Below are positions 55,494 through 64,000 of a stretch of 64,000 nucleotides of DNA, one piece after another. Position 1 is the first letter of the stretch, and every line of letters starts with the position of its first letter. The position numbers were made by a program, and so were the translations under genes. The notes beneath the pieces are model-generated. The model did no database searches, was not told the origin of the DNA, and saw nothing but the letters and a program-made list of their open reading frames with translations. This stretch comes from an uncultured Burkholderiales bacterium (GTDB taxonomy: Bacteria > Pseudomonadota > Gammaproteobacteria > Burkholderiales > Burkholderiaceae_C): the NCBI GenBank assembly GCA_903844385.1, contig CAIMTJ010000042.1:39095-103094 (forward strand). The letters are read 5' to 3'.

Positions 55494-58304
55494 TTAAACC
55501 ACCCGAAAGTGATGGGTTGCATCTTTTCGCAATTGCTCAACCAAGCCGTATTCCCAGTCTAGGTAAGCTTGCATGGCTTGAGCTGAGTTTTGCACCCCCT
55601 CATAGGGTCGTTGATAGCGATCGATTCGCGCACTGGCAAGATATGACTCTCCTTGCTGCACAGAAAATCCCTTCTCGCTCCAAGCCTTGGTACCCCCCGA
55701 CAGGACAAAAATCTCCACATTGGGTTTGACGCAGGACCTGAGCTCAGCCCAAGCAAAGCGCGCGCTCAAGCCATCTTCGCTGGTGAGAATATATCGATTG
55801 GCTTTGTGAACGCGACCAAAGTCCTCCTTCATCTTGGAGCGAAGCAACCACCAAGCGCCAGGAATGTGCTGCTTGACGTAGTGTGCGCTTGAAGAGAGAT
55901 CCACCACCAAGCTCAAATTATTTCTCTGCGCCAACCACTCTTTGAGGAGCTCTGGCGTGACTTCAGGACAGGCACCACTCCATTCTGGGGGATCCAAATA
56001 TCGCGTATCCTTGCGCGTGAGATCTCCTGGGCGGACGTCCTTGATGACATAAACCTCCCAAGCCATTTGCGCCAACCAAGACGCACTCATCATCGCCCTC
56101 ACACCTTCAGTGTCATAGAGCACCACGCGCGCGCCCCTCACCGGTACAAAATGATCGGTCTCCTGCACCAATTGACCACCCGCGGCGTGAATCGCTTTGG
56201 GGAGGTGGCCTTCGAGAAACTCTTGAGCGCTGCGCACATCAAACAAGTAAGTGGCACGAGTGGTTTCTGTGCTCATCGCTTGAAACTCTTGCATGTCAAT
56301 GCGTTTGACACCACAGCGAATGGCCAAAGCCAAGGCACTCATTTTCGCTTTGCTCAAATCAACCTCGTTGACCGCTCCATAGGTTTGATCGCGACCGGAC
56401 TCCAAGGATTGGCCTGCCAAGACCCAGCCAATCGTGCCATTTTCGAGCGCACACACTGGGTTGGGAATACCAGCGTTGAGCAAGGACTGTGCACCAATAA
56501 TGCTGCGGGTGCGTCCTGCACAATTGACCACGATGCGCGTGGTCACGCGAGGGGCCAGTGTTCGAGCGCGAAGGACCAATTCAGCACCCGGCACACTGGT
56601 CGCTTTGGGGATGGACATGGTTTGGTATTCGTCAAAACGCCTGGCGTCGAGAACCACCAAGTCGGCATTTTGATCCAACCAAAATTTCAACTGGGTGGCA
56701 CTCACGTGTGGGGTGTGTTTCTGCGCCGCCACCAACTCACCAAAAGCTTTGCTCGGCACATTCACGTCAATGAACATCTCTTGGGCGGCTTGTTGCCACG
56801 CTCTCAAGCCGTCTTGCAAAAGAAAGACGGCTCTGTAGCCCATTTTCAGCAAAATCTCTCTCGCAAGAAGAGTGATCTCAATTTCATCGTGGTACAACAC
56901 AATGGGTGACGTTAAGCATGGCAACCGACGGTAGGCGTCCATTTCAACACGCGAGAGCGGCATTTGGGCCGCAAACAATGGATGTCCTCTGGCAAAGGTG
57001 TCCTCTTCTCTCAAATCGATAAGCGCCACTTCCTGGCGAGCCAGCAAACTCTCTCTCACCCACTGCACAGATACGCTCGGGACATCACCAGCAGATGATG
57101 CGACGCCAGTGTGCTGCTCAGCAAAAGGGCGAGATGCAAGAGCGGCTTTTGGCGCATCCACAGCACGTGTCTGCGTTGGCTCAGGCATGCGCCGTGAACT
57201 TGTCGCACCCATGGTGAGCGTAGGCTCAATGGAAGCGGGCAGTGCCTGAGGCTTGGCATTGGGTTGGATGGCCAATTCATGCGGCAATGAAGTTGACGGC
57301 TTTGAAGCACCCCATGAGAGCGGGGTTTGCACAGCAGGTTCTGCACTGGCGAGCTGCACCTCATCGCCCAGAGCCATCGCCTTGGGATTGGGCGAAAAAA
57401 TGGGCACGGGACTGGGTGCAGACATGGGCGCCGAAACCTTGGCTTGTTCAGGCTGGCCTTTGCCCGTTGCAAGTGCTTTGGGGATCGATGGATTGAACTG
57501 ATCGATGGCCTTCTTGGACATCCAAGACTTGACCGCACTGGGCGCAGGCGCTGCCGTTTGGGCGGACTCCAGGGTCGAAGCCAAGTCGTGTGACTTGTCA
57601 CGGTTTGACACAGAAGATTGCGACCCATTGCCCGATGTCGTCACCGGTGTAGTCTCAACGCTCGTTTGATTCGATTGCAGCGCGGTGTCAGCAGCACGGT
57701 CTGGAGTTGTCCTCACCAAATTCGCTTGACTGGCCACCACACTTGGGACAGGACTGTAGCCAGAAATAAATTCTTTCGTTTGACCATCGAGCTGATAGAC
57801 ATGCCTGGAGATTCGTCCAATATTGCCACCGTAGACGTGAATGCTGATGGAGCTTTGATCCGAAAAAGCATTCCACACTTTGTGCACGTCACCCAATCGT
57901 GGAGAGACCGCCTCCACATCCCCCGGCAAGAGGTGCAACTGCAGTCCTGCCGGAACCCACCGACCGTCGGACATGCGGGAATAAGGCTGACATTTTTCCG
58001 AGCCCATCAACATACCGATGAGGCCCCAAACCGTGTGATCATGAATAGGGGTGAACTGCCCAGGCCCCCAAACAAAACTCACCACACTGAATCGCTCCTT
58101 GGGGTCAAGGTACAGCAAGTACTGTTGGTAGTGCGAAGCATGGGGCTCTCGCAAACCACCCATAAGCCAATCATCTTGCTTGACCAAGTCATGGAGAAGT
58201 TCTCGCCCTTGCGTGAGCAAGGCGGCTTCCTTGGGTTGAGATTCAATGAGGCGTGTAAAACGGGCTACAAAATTCTCGAGTCTCTGAGTATTGATCTCTG
58301 GCAT
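55494..58304 (-). CDS. Thiol (cysteine/mercaptopropionate-type) dioxygenase fused to four rhodanese-like domains
   Basis: 936 aa. N-terminal cupin VVSFVWGPGQFTPIHDHTVWGLIGMLMGSEKCQPY, P/S/A/T-rich linker, then rhodanese-like repeats including VALIDLREEDTFARGHP, VVLDARRFDEYQTMSIPKATSVPGAEL...VVNCAGRTRSIIGAQSL, YLFDVRSAQEFLEGHLPKAIHAAGG, VVDLSSSAHYVKQHIPGAWW. Confidence 0.88.
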   Translation of the reverse strand: MPEINTQRLENFVARFTRLIESQPKEAALLTQGRELLHDLVKQDDWLMGGLREPHASHYQQYLLYLDPKERFSVVSFVWGPGQFTPIHDHTVWGLIGMLMGSEKCQPYSRMSDGRWVPAGLQLHLLPGDVEAVSPRLGDVHKVWNAFSDQSSISIHVYGGNIGRISRHVYQLDGQTKEFISGYSPVPSVVASQANLVRTTPDRAADTALQSNQTSVETTPVTTSGNGSQSSVSNRDKSHDLASTLESAQTAAPAPSAVKSWMSKKAIDQFNPSIPKALATGKGQPEQAKVSAPMSAPSPVPIFSPNPKAMALGDEVQLASAEPAVQTPLSWGASKPSTSLPHELAIQPNAKPQALPASIEPTLTMGATSSRRMPEPTQTRAVDAPKAALASRPFAEQHTGVASSAGDVPSVSVQWVRESLLARQEVALIDLREEDTFARGHPLFAAQMPLSRVEMDAYRRLPCLTSPIVLYHDEIEITLLAREILLKMGYRAVFLLQDGLRAWQQAAQEMFIDVNVPSKAFGELVAAQKHTPHVSATQLKFWLDQNADLVVLDARRFDEYQTMSIPKATSVPGAELVLRARTLAPRVTTRIVVNCAGRTRSIIGAQSLLNAGIPNPVCALENGTIGWVLAGQSLESGRDQTYGAVNEVDLSKAKMSALALAIRCGVKRIDMQEFQAMSTETTRATYLFDVRSAQEFLEGHLPKAIHAAGGQLVQETDHFVPVRGARVVLYDTEGVRAMMSASWLAQMAWEVYVIKDVRPGDLTRKDTRYLDPPEWSGACPEVTPELLKEWLAQRNNLSLVVDLSSSAHYVKQHIPGAWWLLRSKMKEDFGRVHKANRYILTSEDGLSARFAWAELRSCVKPNVEIFVLSGGTKAWSEKGFSVQQGESYLASARIDRYQRPYEGVQNSAQAMQAYLDWEYGLVEQLRKDATHHFRVV

Positions 58305-58510
58305 CCTGTGTTTTGCTTGACCAAATGGACCGCGCCAACCCTCAGACCAAAGCCTCAGGTTGAACTGCAGAACATTCTATTGCAATATTGATTTGCGGCG
58401 AGAGTCAAAGCGCTCAACCATGAATCCCAGGCTTTAAAAACAAGCGCTCTAAGAATAAAAAGCGCTAACCCAGGGAGGGGGAAGACGTCAGTCCCCTCTT
58501 CAACGCCGAT

Positions 58511-58702
58511 TCAAGCCTTGATGGCCCTGAATCCGGAGTAAATTCTGGCCACAGGCCGAGTTTTTTGTTCCGCCTCTTGCGCCATCTCAGCTCGGATGCG
58601 ATCAAAGGTCTCTTTGATGTTGGTGCGCTCAGAGCTCACGTAATGACAACCCCTCTCCATGACCGTGCGGGTGGATTGAGCTAAAAAGGATGACTTTTTC
58701 AT
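58511..58702 (-). CDS. Small conserved-looking hypothetical protein (63 aa)
   Basis: MKKSSFLAQSTRTVMERGCHYVSSERTNIKETFDRIRAEMAQEAEQKTRPVARIYSGFRAIKA; AGAGG RBS-like sequence upstream of ATG at 58702. Confidence 0.5.
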   Translation of the reverse strand: MKKSSFLAQSTRTVMERGCHYVSSERTNIKETFDRIRAEMAQEAEQKTRPVARIYSGFRAIKA

Positions 58703-58908
58703 GTGAATGCCTCTTATTGTCACTCTTTAACGCCCCAAGCATTGGAGTGGTTTACAGCGATGGACATTATTTATGATTTATTTTTAAAACAGGGAAAGGA
58801 GAGTTAAAAATTAATTCTTAAGTTTTAATATTCAATCTCAATCCACGTTTTCCAAGCCTTAGGCAAGAAAAGTTAATCAAATTCGCACTAATAAGTACAT
58901 GGAAAAAC

Positions 58909-59571
58909 TCAAGTTTTTGTAAAGCGAAGGCCTTCAATCAGCACATCAATGCCATGGCTATACATCAGCATGAGCCACTGCGTGCGTTTGTAAACACTCA
59001 GTCGGTGCTCAACCCCACCTTTGAGAGTGATACAAATCTTGGATGAGGATTGACCAAGGGGCAGTTGCTCGAGTCCCGTTACCGAGTCGATATTGGAATT
59101 TTCGATGAATAAAAAATAAGCATGACCCCAAAAGGAATAGGATTTGAAGAAAAATCCGTCATCTAAAAAATACAACATGCCAAAAGAGATGGCAAACAAA
59201 CCCGGCTTGCTAGCAGGGCCATAAGCAATGATGTTTTTAGAAAGAATTTCCGTGGGGATGGGCTGGCTGATGGCGCGCTGAAAAGAGTGTGGAATATACC
59301 AAGCCACAAACCAAGCCACCACCACCACGCCCGCTGTGATCTGATGATCACTCCAGAACCATTCAGCCCCCACGCCCAGCAAGGTCGCCAAAACAAAGTA
59401 AAAAATCCGACGGTAAAACAAGTCTATCGAGATGAGATGGCTATCGTGCTTTAAAGTATTGATATAAACCGGCGCAATATCGGAGTCGGACAGATTAAAT
59501 CCACACCCCTCGCAAAAAAGGTGATCGCTGGGGTTCAAAACGCCACATGACAAACAAGGTTTTTCACTCAT
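58909..59571 (-). CDS. Zinc-ribbon membrane protein of unknown function
   Basis: MSEKPCLSCGVLNPSDHLFCEGCGFNLSD (CxxC...CxxC) followed by TM segments. Start reassigned to 59571. Confidence 0.8.
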   Translation of the reverse strand: MSEKPCLSCGVLNPSDHLFCEGCGFNLSDSDIAPVYINTLKHDSHLISIDLFYRRIFYFVLATLLGVGAEWFWSDHQITAGVVVVAWFVAWYIPHSFQRAISQPIPTEILSKNIIAYGPASKPGLFAISFGMLYFLDDGFFFKSYSFWGHAYFLFIENSNIDSVTGLEQLPLGQSSSKICITLKGGVEHRLSVYKRTQWLMLMYSHGIDVLIEGLRFTKT

Positions 59572-59581
59572 CGCTGTCTCA

Positions 59582-61234
59582 TTACTCGGCAGCCTTTTCA
59601 TTGGCTTTCTCTAGCGTTTTTTCTGGATTTTTCTCTGCGGACTTTTGAGCGGGCGCGTGTTTGATGGGTTTGCTCTCAGAGGCCGCATGGGCGCTGTGGA
59701 CTGCAAAGTCATCCTTGAATGCGAGGTTGTAAATCGCCATGCCGCCGAGCAAGAAGGTGAAACCGCAAAGCAGACCTGTCGCAAATGAGATGAGGGTATT
59801 TTTGTCCACATCTTGGCCGCTCATCGGCGCGCTTGCCGCAGACGAAGTTCTGGAGGTTGAGGACACTTTGAGTTTGAGGAGTTGGTCAATCTTGCCAGAC
59901 TGGTTCAACAAGCTAGCTATTTTCTCTTGATCCAATTTCACCTGGGTCTCAAAGTCCAATAAATTGCCCTGCAAATCGGACTTCAAAGCTTGCAGCTTTT
60001 GCTCCAGCAGTTGCCCCACCTCAGCGGCCACCACATTGGCCATGGTTTTGTTGTTGTTGGACATGAGGGTGGAGATCTTTTCCACCCCAGTCAGAGCCTG
60101 GGACTTGATGTGTTTGGCAATCAGATCAACTGCGCGATTGGAGGTGTCGGACGAAGAGAATTGACCCGCCCCTTGGAGCGACTCTTCCAAAGCTTGAATG
60201 CGTTCTTGTGTAAGACGGTTGGCGTCAAGATTTTGTTGTTTGACCTCCGTGATATGGTCCAACAAGCGAGACTCAAAATTGGTGTTTTGAATCCCATCGG
60301 TGGATTCAAATTGCGTGAGCACAGATTTGAGTGTTTGCGCCAACTCTTCGTTTTTGTGGCTGAATTGATCTTGAACCAATTCATAAACTGAAGCGTTTTG
60401 GTGATCAATATTGTGGATCACCGATGTAAAGTTATTCATCAGTTGCTGATTGTGAGACAGCAACAGTGAATTGATTTTTTCAAACAAGAAATGGGTTTTG
60501 TCATCCACATCACTCAACAAAGAATCCATCTCCTCTGAAGGCTTGAAGTTGGGTGCGAAAAACTTCTCGTTGATGCTTTGGGTGATGGCGTTGTATTTGT
60601 CGTTGATCTCGTTGATGATCAACTCGTAGTTGATGGTGGCTTGAAAGTTTTTGATGCTCTCGAGCTGAAAAGTGATGGACTTCAACTGTTCAGTATGCGC
60701 ATCCAAATACTTTTTAATCGCTGCTTGATTGGAGTAATTGTTGTTGAATTGCGTGTTGATCAAGGACTTGAGCTCATCTGCAGGCACAGATGGACCAACG
60801 GTCAGCGCCGATTGCTCTTCTCTACTCGTGACGGGCACCACGTTTGTGGGGGCAGTCGGTACCTCGGGTGGTAGAGGCCGATTGGGTGTGCCGCCCACGG
60901 TTGATGCAACGCCAGTGTCTGAGTCATCCCCATCGCCACTGAAAGCTGAAGGAGAGCGTGCAACAATTTTTGAGCCTGCGATCGTGCTTGAATCTGAGTT
61001 GTGCGCATAGGCTTTATCAACCATCGCTGCACCCACTGTCTCCTCTTGGCGAGCAGGCGCTGGGTTGAGGTGTTTCTCCTGCACCGCCGCAGGAGTCGGC
61101 TCAACGCTCATCGCAGCGGACTCTTGTTGAGTCGCCAACGGCTCTTCAGCGACCAAGGACTTGAGCGTGAAGCCACATTTACCACAAAACTTGGCTTGGG
61201 CAGAATTGGATTTTCCACATTTATCGCAGTTCAT
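59582..61234 (-). CDS. Zinc-ribbon, coiled-coil, single-TM protein of unknown function
   Basis: 550 aa: MNCDKCGKSNSAQAKFCGKCGF, Pro/Thr-rich linker, long helical/coiled-coil region, TM (LISFATGLLCGFTFLLGGMAIYNLAF), Lys/Glu/Ala tail. Confidence 0.82.
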   Translation of the reverse strand: MNCDKCGKSNSAQAKFCGKCGFTLKSLVAEEPLATQQESAAMSVEPTPAAVQEKHLNPAPARQEETVGAAMVDKAYAHNSDSSTIAGSKIVARSPSAFSGDGDDSDTGVASTVGGTPNRPLPPEVPTAPTNVVPVTSREEQSALTVGPSVPADELKSLINTQFNNNYSNQAAIKKYLDAHTEQLKSITFQLESIKNFQATINYELIINEINDKYNAITQSINEKFFAPNFKPSEEMDSLLSDVDDKTHFLFEKINSLLLSHNQQLMNNFTSVIHNIDHQNASVYELVQDQFSHKNEELAQTLKSVLTQFESTDGIQNTNFESRLLDHITEVKQQNLDANRLTQERIQALEESLQGAGQFSSSDTSNRAVDLIAKHIKSQALTGVEKISTLMSNNNKTMANVVAAEVGQLLEQKLQALKSDLQGNLLDFETQVKLDQEKIASLLNQSGKIDQLLKLKVSSTSRTSSAASAPMSGQDVDKNTLISFATGLLCGFTFLLGGMAIYNLAFKDDFAVHSAHAASESKPIKHAPAQKSAEKNPEKTLEKANEKAAE

Positions 61235-61248
61235 GTTCAGACCTTTGA

Positions 61249-61956
61249 CTAGTTATTGGAATAAATAAAACACGGGGCATAGCCATCCACATTCTGTTTA
61301 TTCTTTTCACAATCTTTGAGCGCTACTTCCTGGGCCAACTTTAAAGAAGCTTGTCCGCCCGAATCAGCGCAATATCCACTTTTACCATCAAAACTGTAGG
61401 CAAAAGCATGAAATTGACTGGGTTCGAGCTTTTGCAAATTGAATTGGGTGTAAAGCACCTTGCATCGACCAATGATACGCGGGCGATATTTGGTGCCAAA
61501 CTCTTCACTCTTTTTATCAACCTCAGCCACCTCTTCTTGATGTTTGTTAGCATGCTCTTTGTCTCCAACAGCTTCGTGCTTTGCGGCTTTCTCACTCTCG
61601 GGGCTCTCCACACCCTTGTTGCCCAGGGATTTGCCAGGGGAGTCACTCTCAGCCAATTTGTCGTGCGAGCCGTGTGCTTTTTCAGTCATCGCCATTGGCG
61701 AGGAAGACTCTCTCGTTGCTGGAGCTTGAGCCCGCTCCGCATGAGCCTCTTGCAATGAATCCTTCTCCGACGCCTTGCTCGCGTCTTTACCAGAGGGGTT
61801 CTCTGGCTCGACTGGCGTTTGCGCCAACAACTGCTCATCTTGCGCTGGCTCATGCTGCGAGGAGATCGCACCAAGGCTATAGATGTAAAGCCCCAAGCTC
61901 AACACCATCAACACGCTTGCCGCAACCAGGCCCAGAATTCTTTTGTTTTTAAACAT
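61249..61956 (-). CDS. Membrane-anchored protein of unknown function with C-terminal Cys-containing domain
   Basis: N-terminal TM (RILGLVAASVLMVLSLGLYIYSLG), charged low-complexity spacer, C-terminal CKVLYTQFNL...SGYCADSGGQASLKLAQEVALKDCEKNKQNVDGYAPCFIYSNN. Confidence 0.75.
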   Translation of the reverse strand: MFKNKRILGLVAASVLMVLSLGLYIYSLGAISSQHEPAQDEQLLAQTPVEPENPSGKDASKASEKDSLQEAHAERAQAPATRESSSPMAMTEKAHGSHDKLAESDSPGKSLGNKGVESPESEKAAKHEAVGDKEHANKHQEEVAEVDKKSEEFGTKYRPRIIGRCKVLYTQFNLQKLEPSQFHAFAYSFDGKSGYCADSGGQASLKLAQEVALKDCEKNKQNVDGYAPCFIYSNN

Positions 61957-62320
61957 GTTGACTCAAACCCATCAACCCTTTATTTGTTGACATGCACCAT
62001 GAACACAAAGTGCCGCATTGACAATGTATAAGCAAAATTCAAACCAACTCAGCAACACGAACTCCTGACCATGGCTGTTGCGTCTTTGGTTAGATCGACA
62101 CAGAACAGGCAAGCTAAAGCCAAGGACGACCCCGAACCCTTAATTTAATTTAAAAGTATTAAGTTAATTTGACCCAATTCATTTTAAAGACTCGAATTTA
62201 ATTAGGCAAGAGAGGTCGACCATCAATTGTGTACTAAAGCATCCATAATCGGACTTGTTGAGAAGATCTCGCGACCTTTAGACGTTATGATTTGGCTTTA
62301 CCACAGCCTAGAGCAAGAGC

Positions 62321-63043
62321 ATGAGCCCTGAAAACCATCAATTGATTGAAGACCTTAGCATCGCCAATCGGATCCTCTACCTTGAAGGTGTCGTTGATGG
62401 TTTTGGTCACATCAGCGCCAGAGACCCGCACGATCCCACAAGGTTTTGGATTGCAAGAAGCATGGCTCCCGCTTTGGTCACGCCAAAAGATATTTTGCAG
62501 TGCGACCTCGATGGCGTCGTGCATGATTCACAACAAAGAACGTCCTATGTTGAGCGCTTCATTCACAGTGAAATTTACCGCGCAAGACCGGATGTGAATG
62601 CCGTGGTGCATTCACACTCGCCATCGGTGATTCCGTTTGGAGTGACCTCTCAGCGGCTGCGACCCATCTGCCACATGAGTGGGTTTTTGGGCTCCCAAAC
62701 ACCCATCTATGAAATACGCCAAACCATTGGTGAGACCTCCGATTTGCTCATCACCAGCAAAGCCTTGGGTCACTCCTTGGCGCAGTCGTTGGGCGCGAAC
62801 ACAGTGGCCTTGATGCGTGGCCATGGTAGTGTGGCTGTGGGTGTGAGCATTGCCCAGGTGGTGTACCGCGCCATTTACACCGAGCTCAATGCGAAGTTGC
62901 AACTCGAATCCATGAAAATTGGCAGCATTGAGTTCCTCAGCGACGGCGAAGCGCAAGCCACCGCCAAGATGAACGACGAACACCTCAAACGGCCTTGGGA
63001 ATTGTGGAAACAAAAAGCCCTCCAAATGCCCCAACTGCTTTAA
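62321..63043 (+). CDS. Class II aldolase/adducin family protein
   Basis: RILYLEGVVDGFGHISARDPHDPTRFWIARSMAPALVTPKDILQCDLDG...DVNAVVHSHSPSVIPFGVT...LMRGHGSVAVG. Confidence 0.93.
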   Translation: MSPENHQLIEDLSIANRILYLEGVVDGFGHISARDPHDPTRFWIARSMAPALVTPKDILQCDLDGVVHDSQQRTSYVERFIHSEIYRARPDVNAVVHSHSPSVIPFGVTSQRLRPICHMSGFLGSQTPIYEIRQTIGETSDLLITSKALGHSLAQSLGANTVALMRGHGSVAVGVSIAQVVYRAIYTELNAKLQLESMKIGSIEFLSDGEAQATAKMNDEHLKRPWELWKQKALQMPQLL

Positions 63044-63110
63044 ACGATTGCATCGAACCAGCGGTGATTTCCCCTCTCTTTTTCCCTTTTAAAAACCCCA
63101 GGAGCAGGCC

Positions 63111-64000
63111 TTGACCTCATCACAGCCAAGTTTGGACGTTTTGGTCGTCGGCGGCGGCAATGCAGCACTTTGCGCCGCCCTCATGGCAAGGGAGGCTGGT
63201 TGCAGCGTTCGAATCTTGGAGTCGGCCCCACAACTTTGGCGCGGCGGCAACTCCACCCACACACGCAACTTGCGCTGCATGCACGACGAGCCACAAGATG
63301 TGCTGATCGAATCGTACCCCGAGGAAGAATTCTGGCAAGATTTACTCAAAGTCACTGGCGGCCTCACCAATGAAGAGATGGCTCGCATTGCCATCCGCCA
63401 TTCGGCCACTTGTCGGCCTTGGATGTTCAAACATGGCGTGCGGTTTCAGCCCTCACTCTCAGGCGCCTTGCACACGGCGCGCACCAATGCTTTTTTCATG
63501 GGCGGGGGCAAAGCTTTGATCAACGCCTACTTTAGGAGCGCACAAAATCTGGGCATCGCCATTGATTACGACTGCACCGTGGTGGACCTCGAGATCAAAG
63601 AGGGAAACTTCAAGGCTGCTAAAGCTGTCCATCAGTTGCCCGATGGCAGTACCCGACAGGAGTGGATTCAGGCCAAAAGTTGTGTCTTGGCTTGTGGTGG
63701 TTTTGAGTCCAATCTGGACAAACTCAAAGCAGCCTGGGGACAAAACGAATGGGGCGAATGGACTGCCGAGAACTTTTTGGTGCGTGGCACACGCTATAAC
63801 CATGGCGTCTTGATCGATGTTTTGAAAGATTTGGGGGCCGACATGTTTGGGGACGCCACCCAAGCACACATGGTGGCCATTGATGCGCGCGCACCGCTTT
63901 ACGACGGCGGCATTTGCACGCGAATTGATTGCGTCTCTTTGGGCGTTGTGGTCAATAAATTTGCCCAACGCTTCTATGATGAAGGCGAAGATTTTTGGCC
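63111..64000 (+). CDS. FAD-dependent oxidoreductase, tricarballylate dehydrogenase/fumarate reductase flavoprotein-like (truncated by window end)
   Basis: Not in ORF track. From TTG 63111 preceded by AGGAG: (M)TSSQPSLDVLVVGGGNAALCAALMAREAGCSVRILESAPQLWRGGNSTHTRNLRCMHDEPQ...; open to window end. Confidence 0.85.
   Translation, partial: MTSSQPSLDVLVVGGGNAALCAALMAREAGCSVRILESAPQLWRGGNSTHTRNLRCMHDEPQDVLIESYPEEEFWQDLLKVTGGLTNEEMARIAIRHSATCRPWMFKHGVRFQPSLSGALHTARTNAFFMGGGKALINAYFRSAQNLGIAIDYDCTVVDLEIKEGNFKAAKAVHQLPDGSTRQEWIQAKSCVLACGGFESNLDKLKAAWGQNEWGEWTAENFLVRGTRYNHGVLIDVLKDLGADMFGDATQAHMVAIDARAPLYDGGICTRIDCVSLGVVVNKFAQRFYDEGEDFW

Noticed and set aside
56067-56909. 280-aa plus-strand ORF
   Set aside because: Antisense to the rhodanese region; no domain signature.
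1-64000. Mobile element, prophage, CRISPR, tRNA or rRNA
   Set aside because: No transposase, integrase, phage structural gene, repeat-spacer array or structural RNA signature recognised by reading; a tRNAscan/Infernal run would be needed to exclude small RNAs.

Overview
Window of about 64 kb from a Burkholderiales-like betaproteobacterial chromosome, inferred from gene content: several orphan Bug-type (tripartite tricarboxylate transporter) binding proteins and many aromatic-catabolism genes. Coding density is high. No rRNA, tRNA, CRISPR array, transposase or phage signature was recognised. Main blocks: (1) 1-3162, a GldG/GldF-like ABC export module. (2) 3606-10682, a catabolic-looking cluster (SDR, Bug protein, DUF3500 protein with a His-rich tail, FAD monooxygenase) divergent from a Rieske oxygenase plus DCC/DUF393 protein. 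(3) 10721-20889, a large circularly permuted ATP-grasp / alpha-E / transglutaminase cluster. Its divergent promoter carries what I read as NtrC-type boxes and sigma-54-type elements. (4) 20980-31402, mixed genes (YaeQ, DUF1993, PLD, MgtC, MipA/OmpV with a two-component system, ParB-like, MDR dehydrogenase). (5) 31618-36934, a Rieske alpha/beta oxygenase, Bug protein, gentisate dioxygenase and 3-hydroxybenzoate 6-hydroxylase-like gene set. (6) 37210-42253, a MarR-NodT-EmrA-EmrB efflux operon with a palindromic operator. (7) 42380-51670, peroxiredoxin, intradiol dioxygenase, amidohydrolase, Bug protein, and a branched-chain-type ABC transporter with a LivM-LivG fusion. (8) 51807-58304, orphan ParA, divergent MerR/Rrf2 regulators, and a thiol-dioxygenase/four-rhodanese fusion protein. 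(9) 58511-61956, an uncharacterised cluster of zinc-ribbon/coiled-coil membrane proteins. (10) 62321-64000, class II aldolase and an FAD-dependent dehydrogenase that runs off the end. The best candidates for undescribed biology are the putatively nitrogen-regulated ATP-grasp/alpha-E/transglutaminase system, the zinc-ribbon membrane cluster, and the dioxygenase-rhodanese fusion. All family assignments come from reading motifs by eye; no database search was run.
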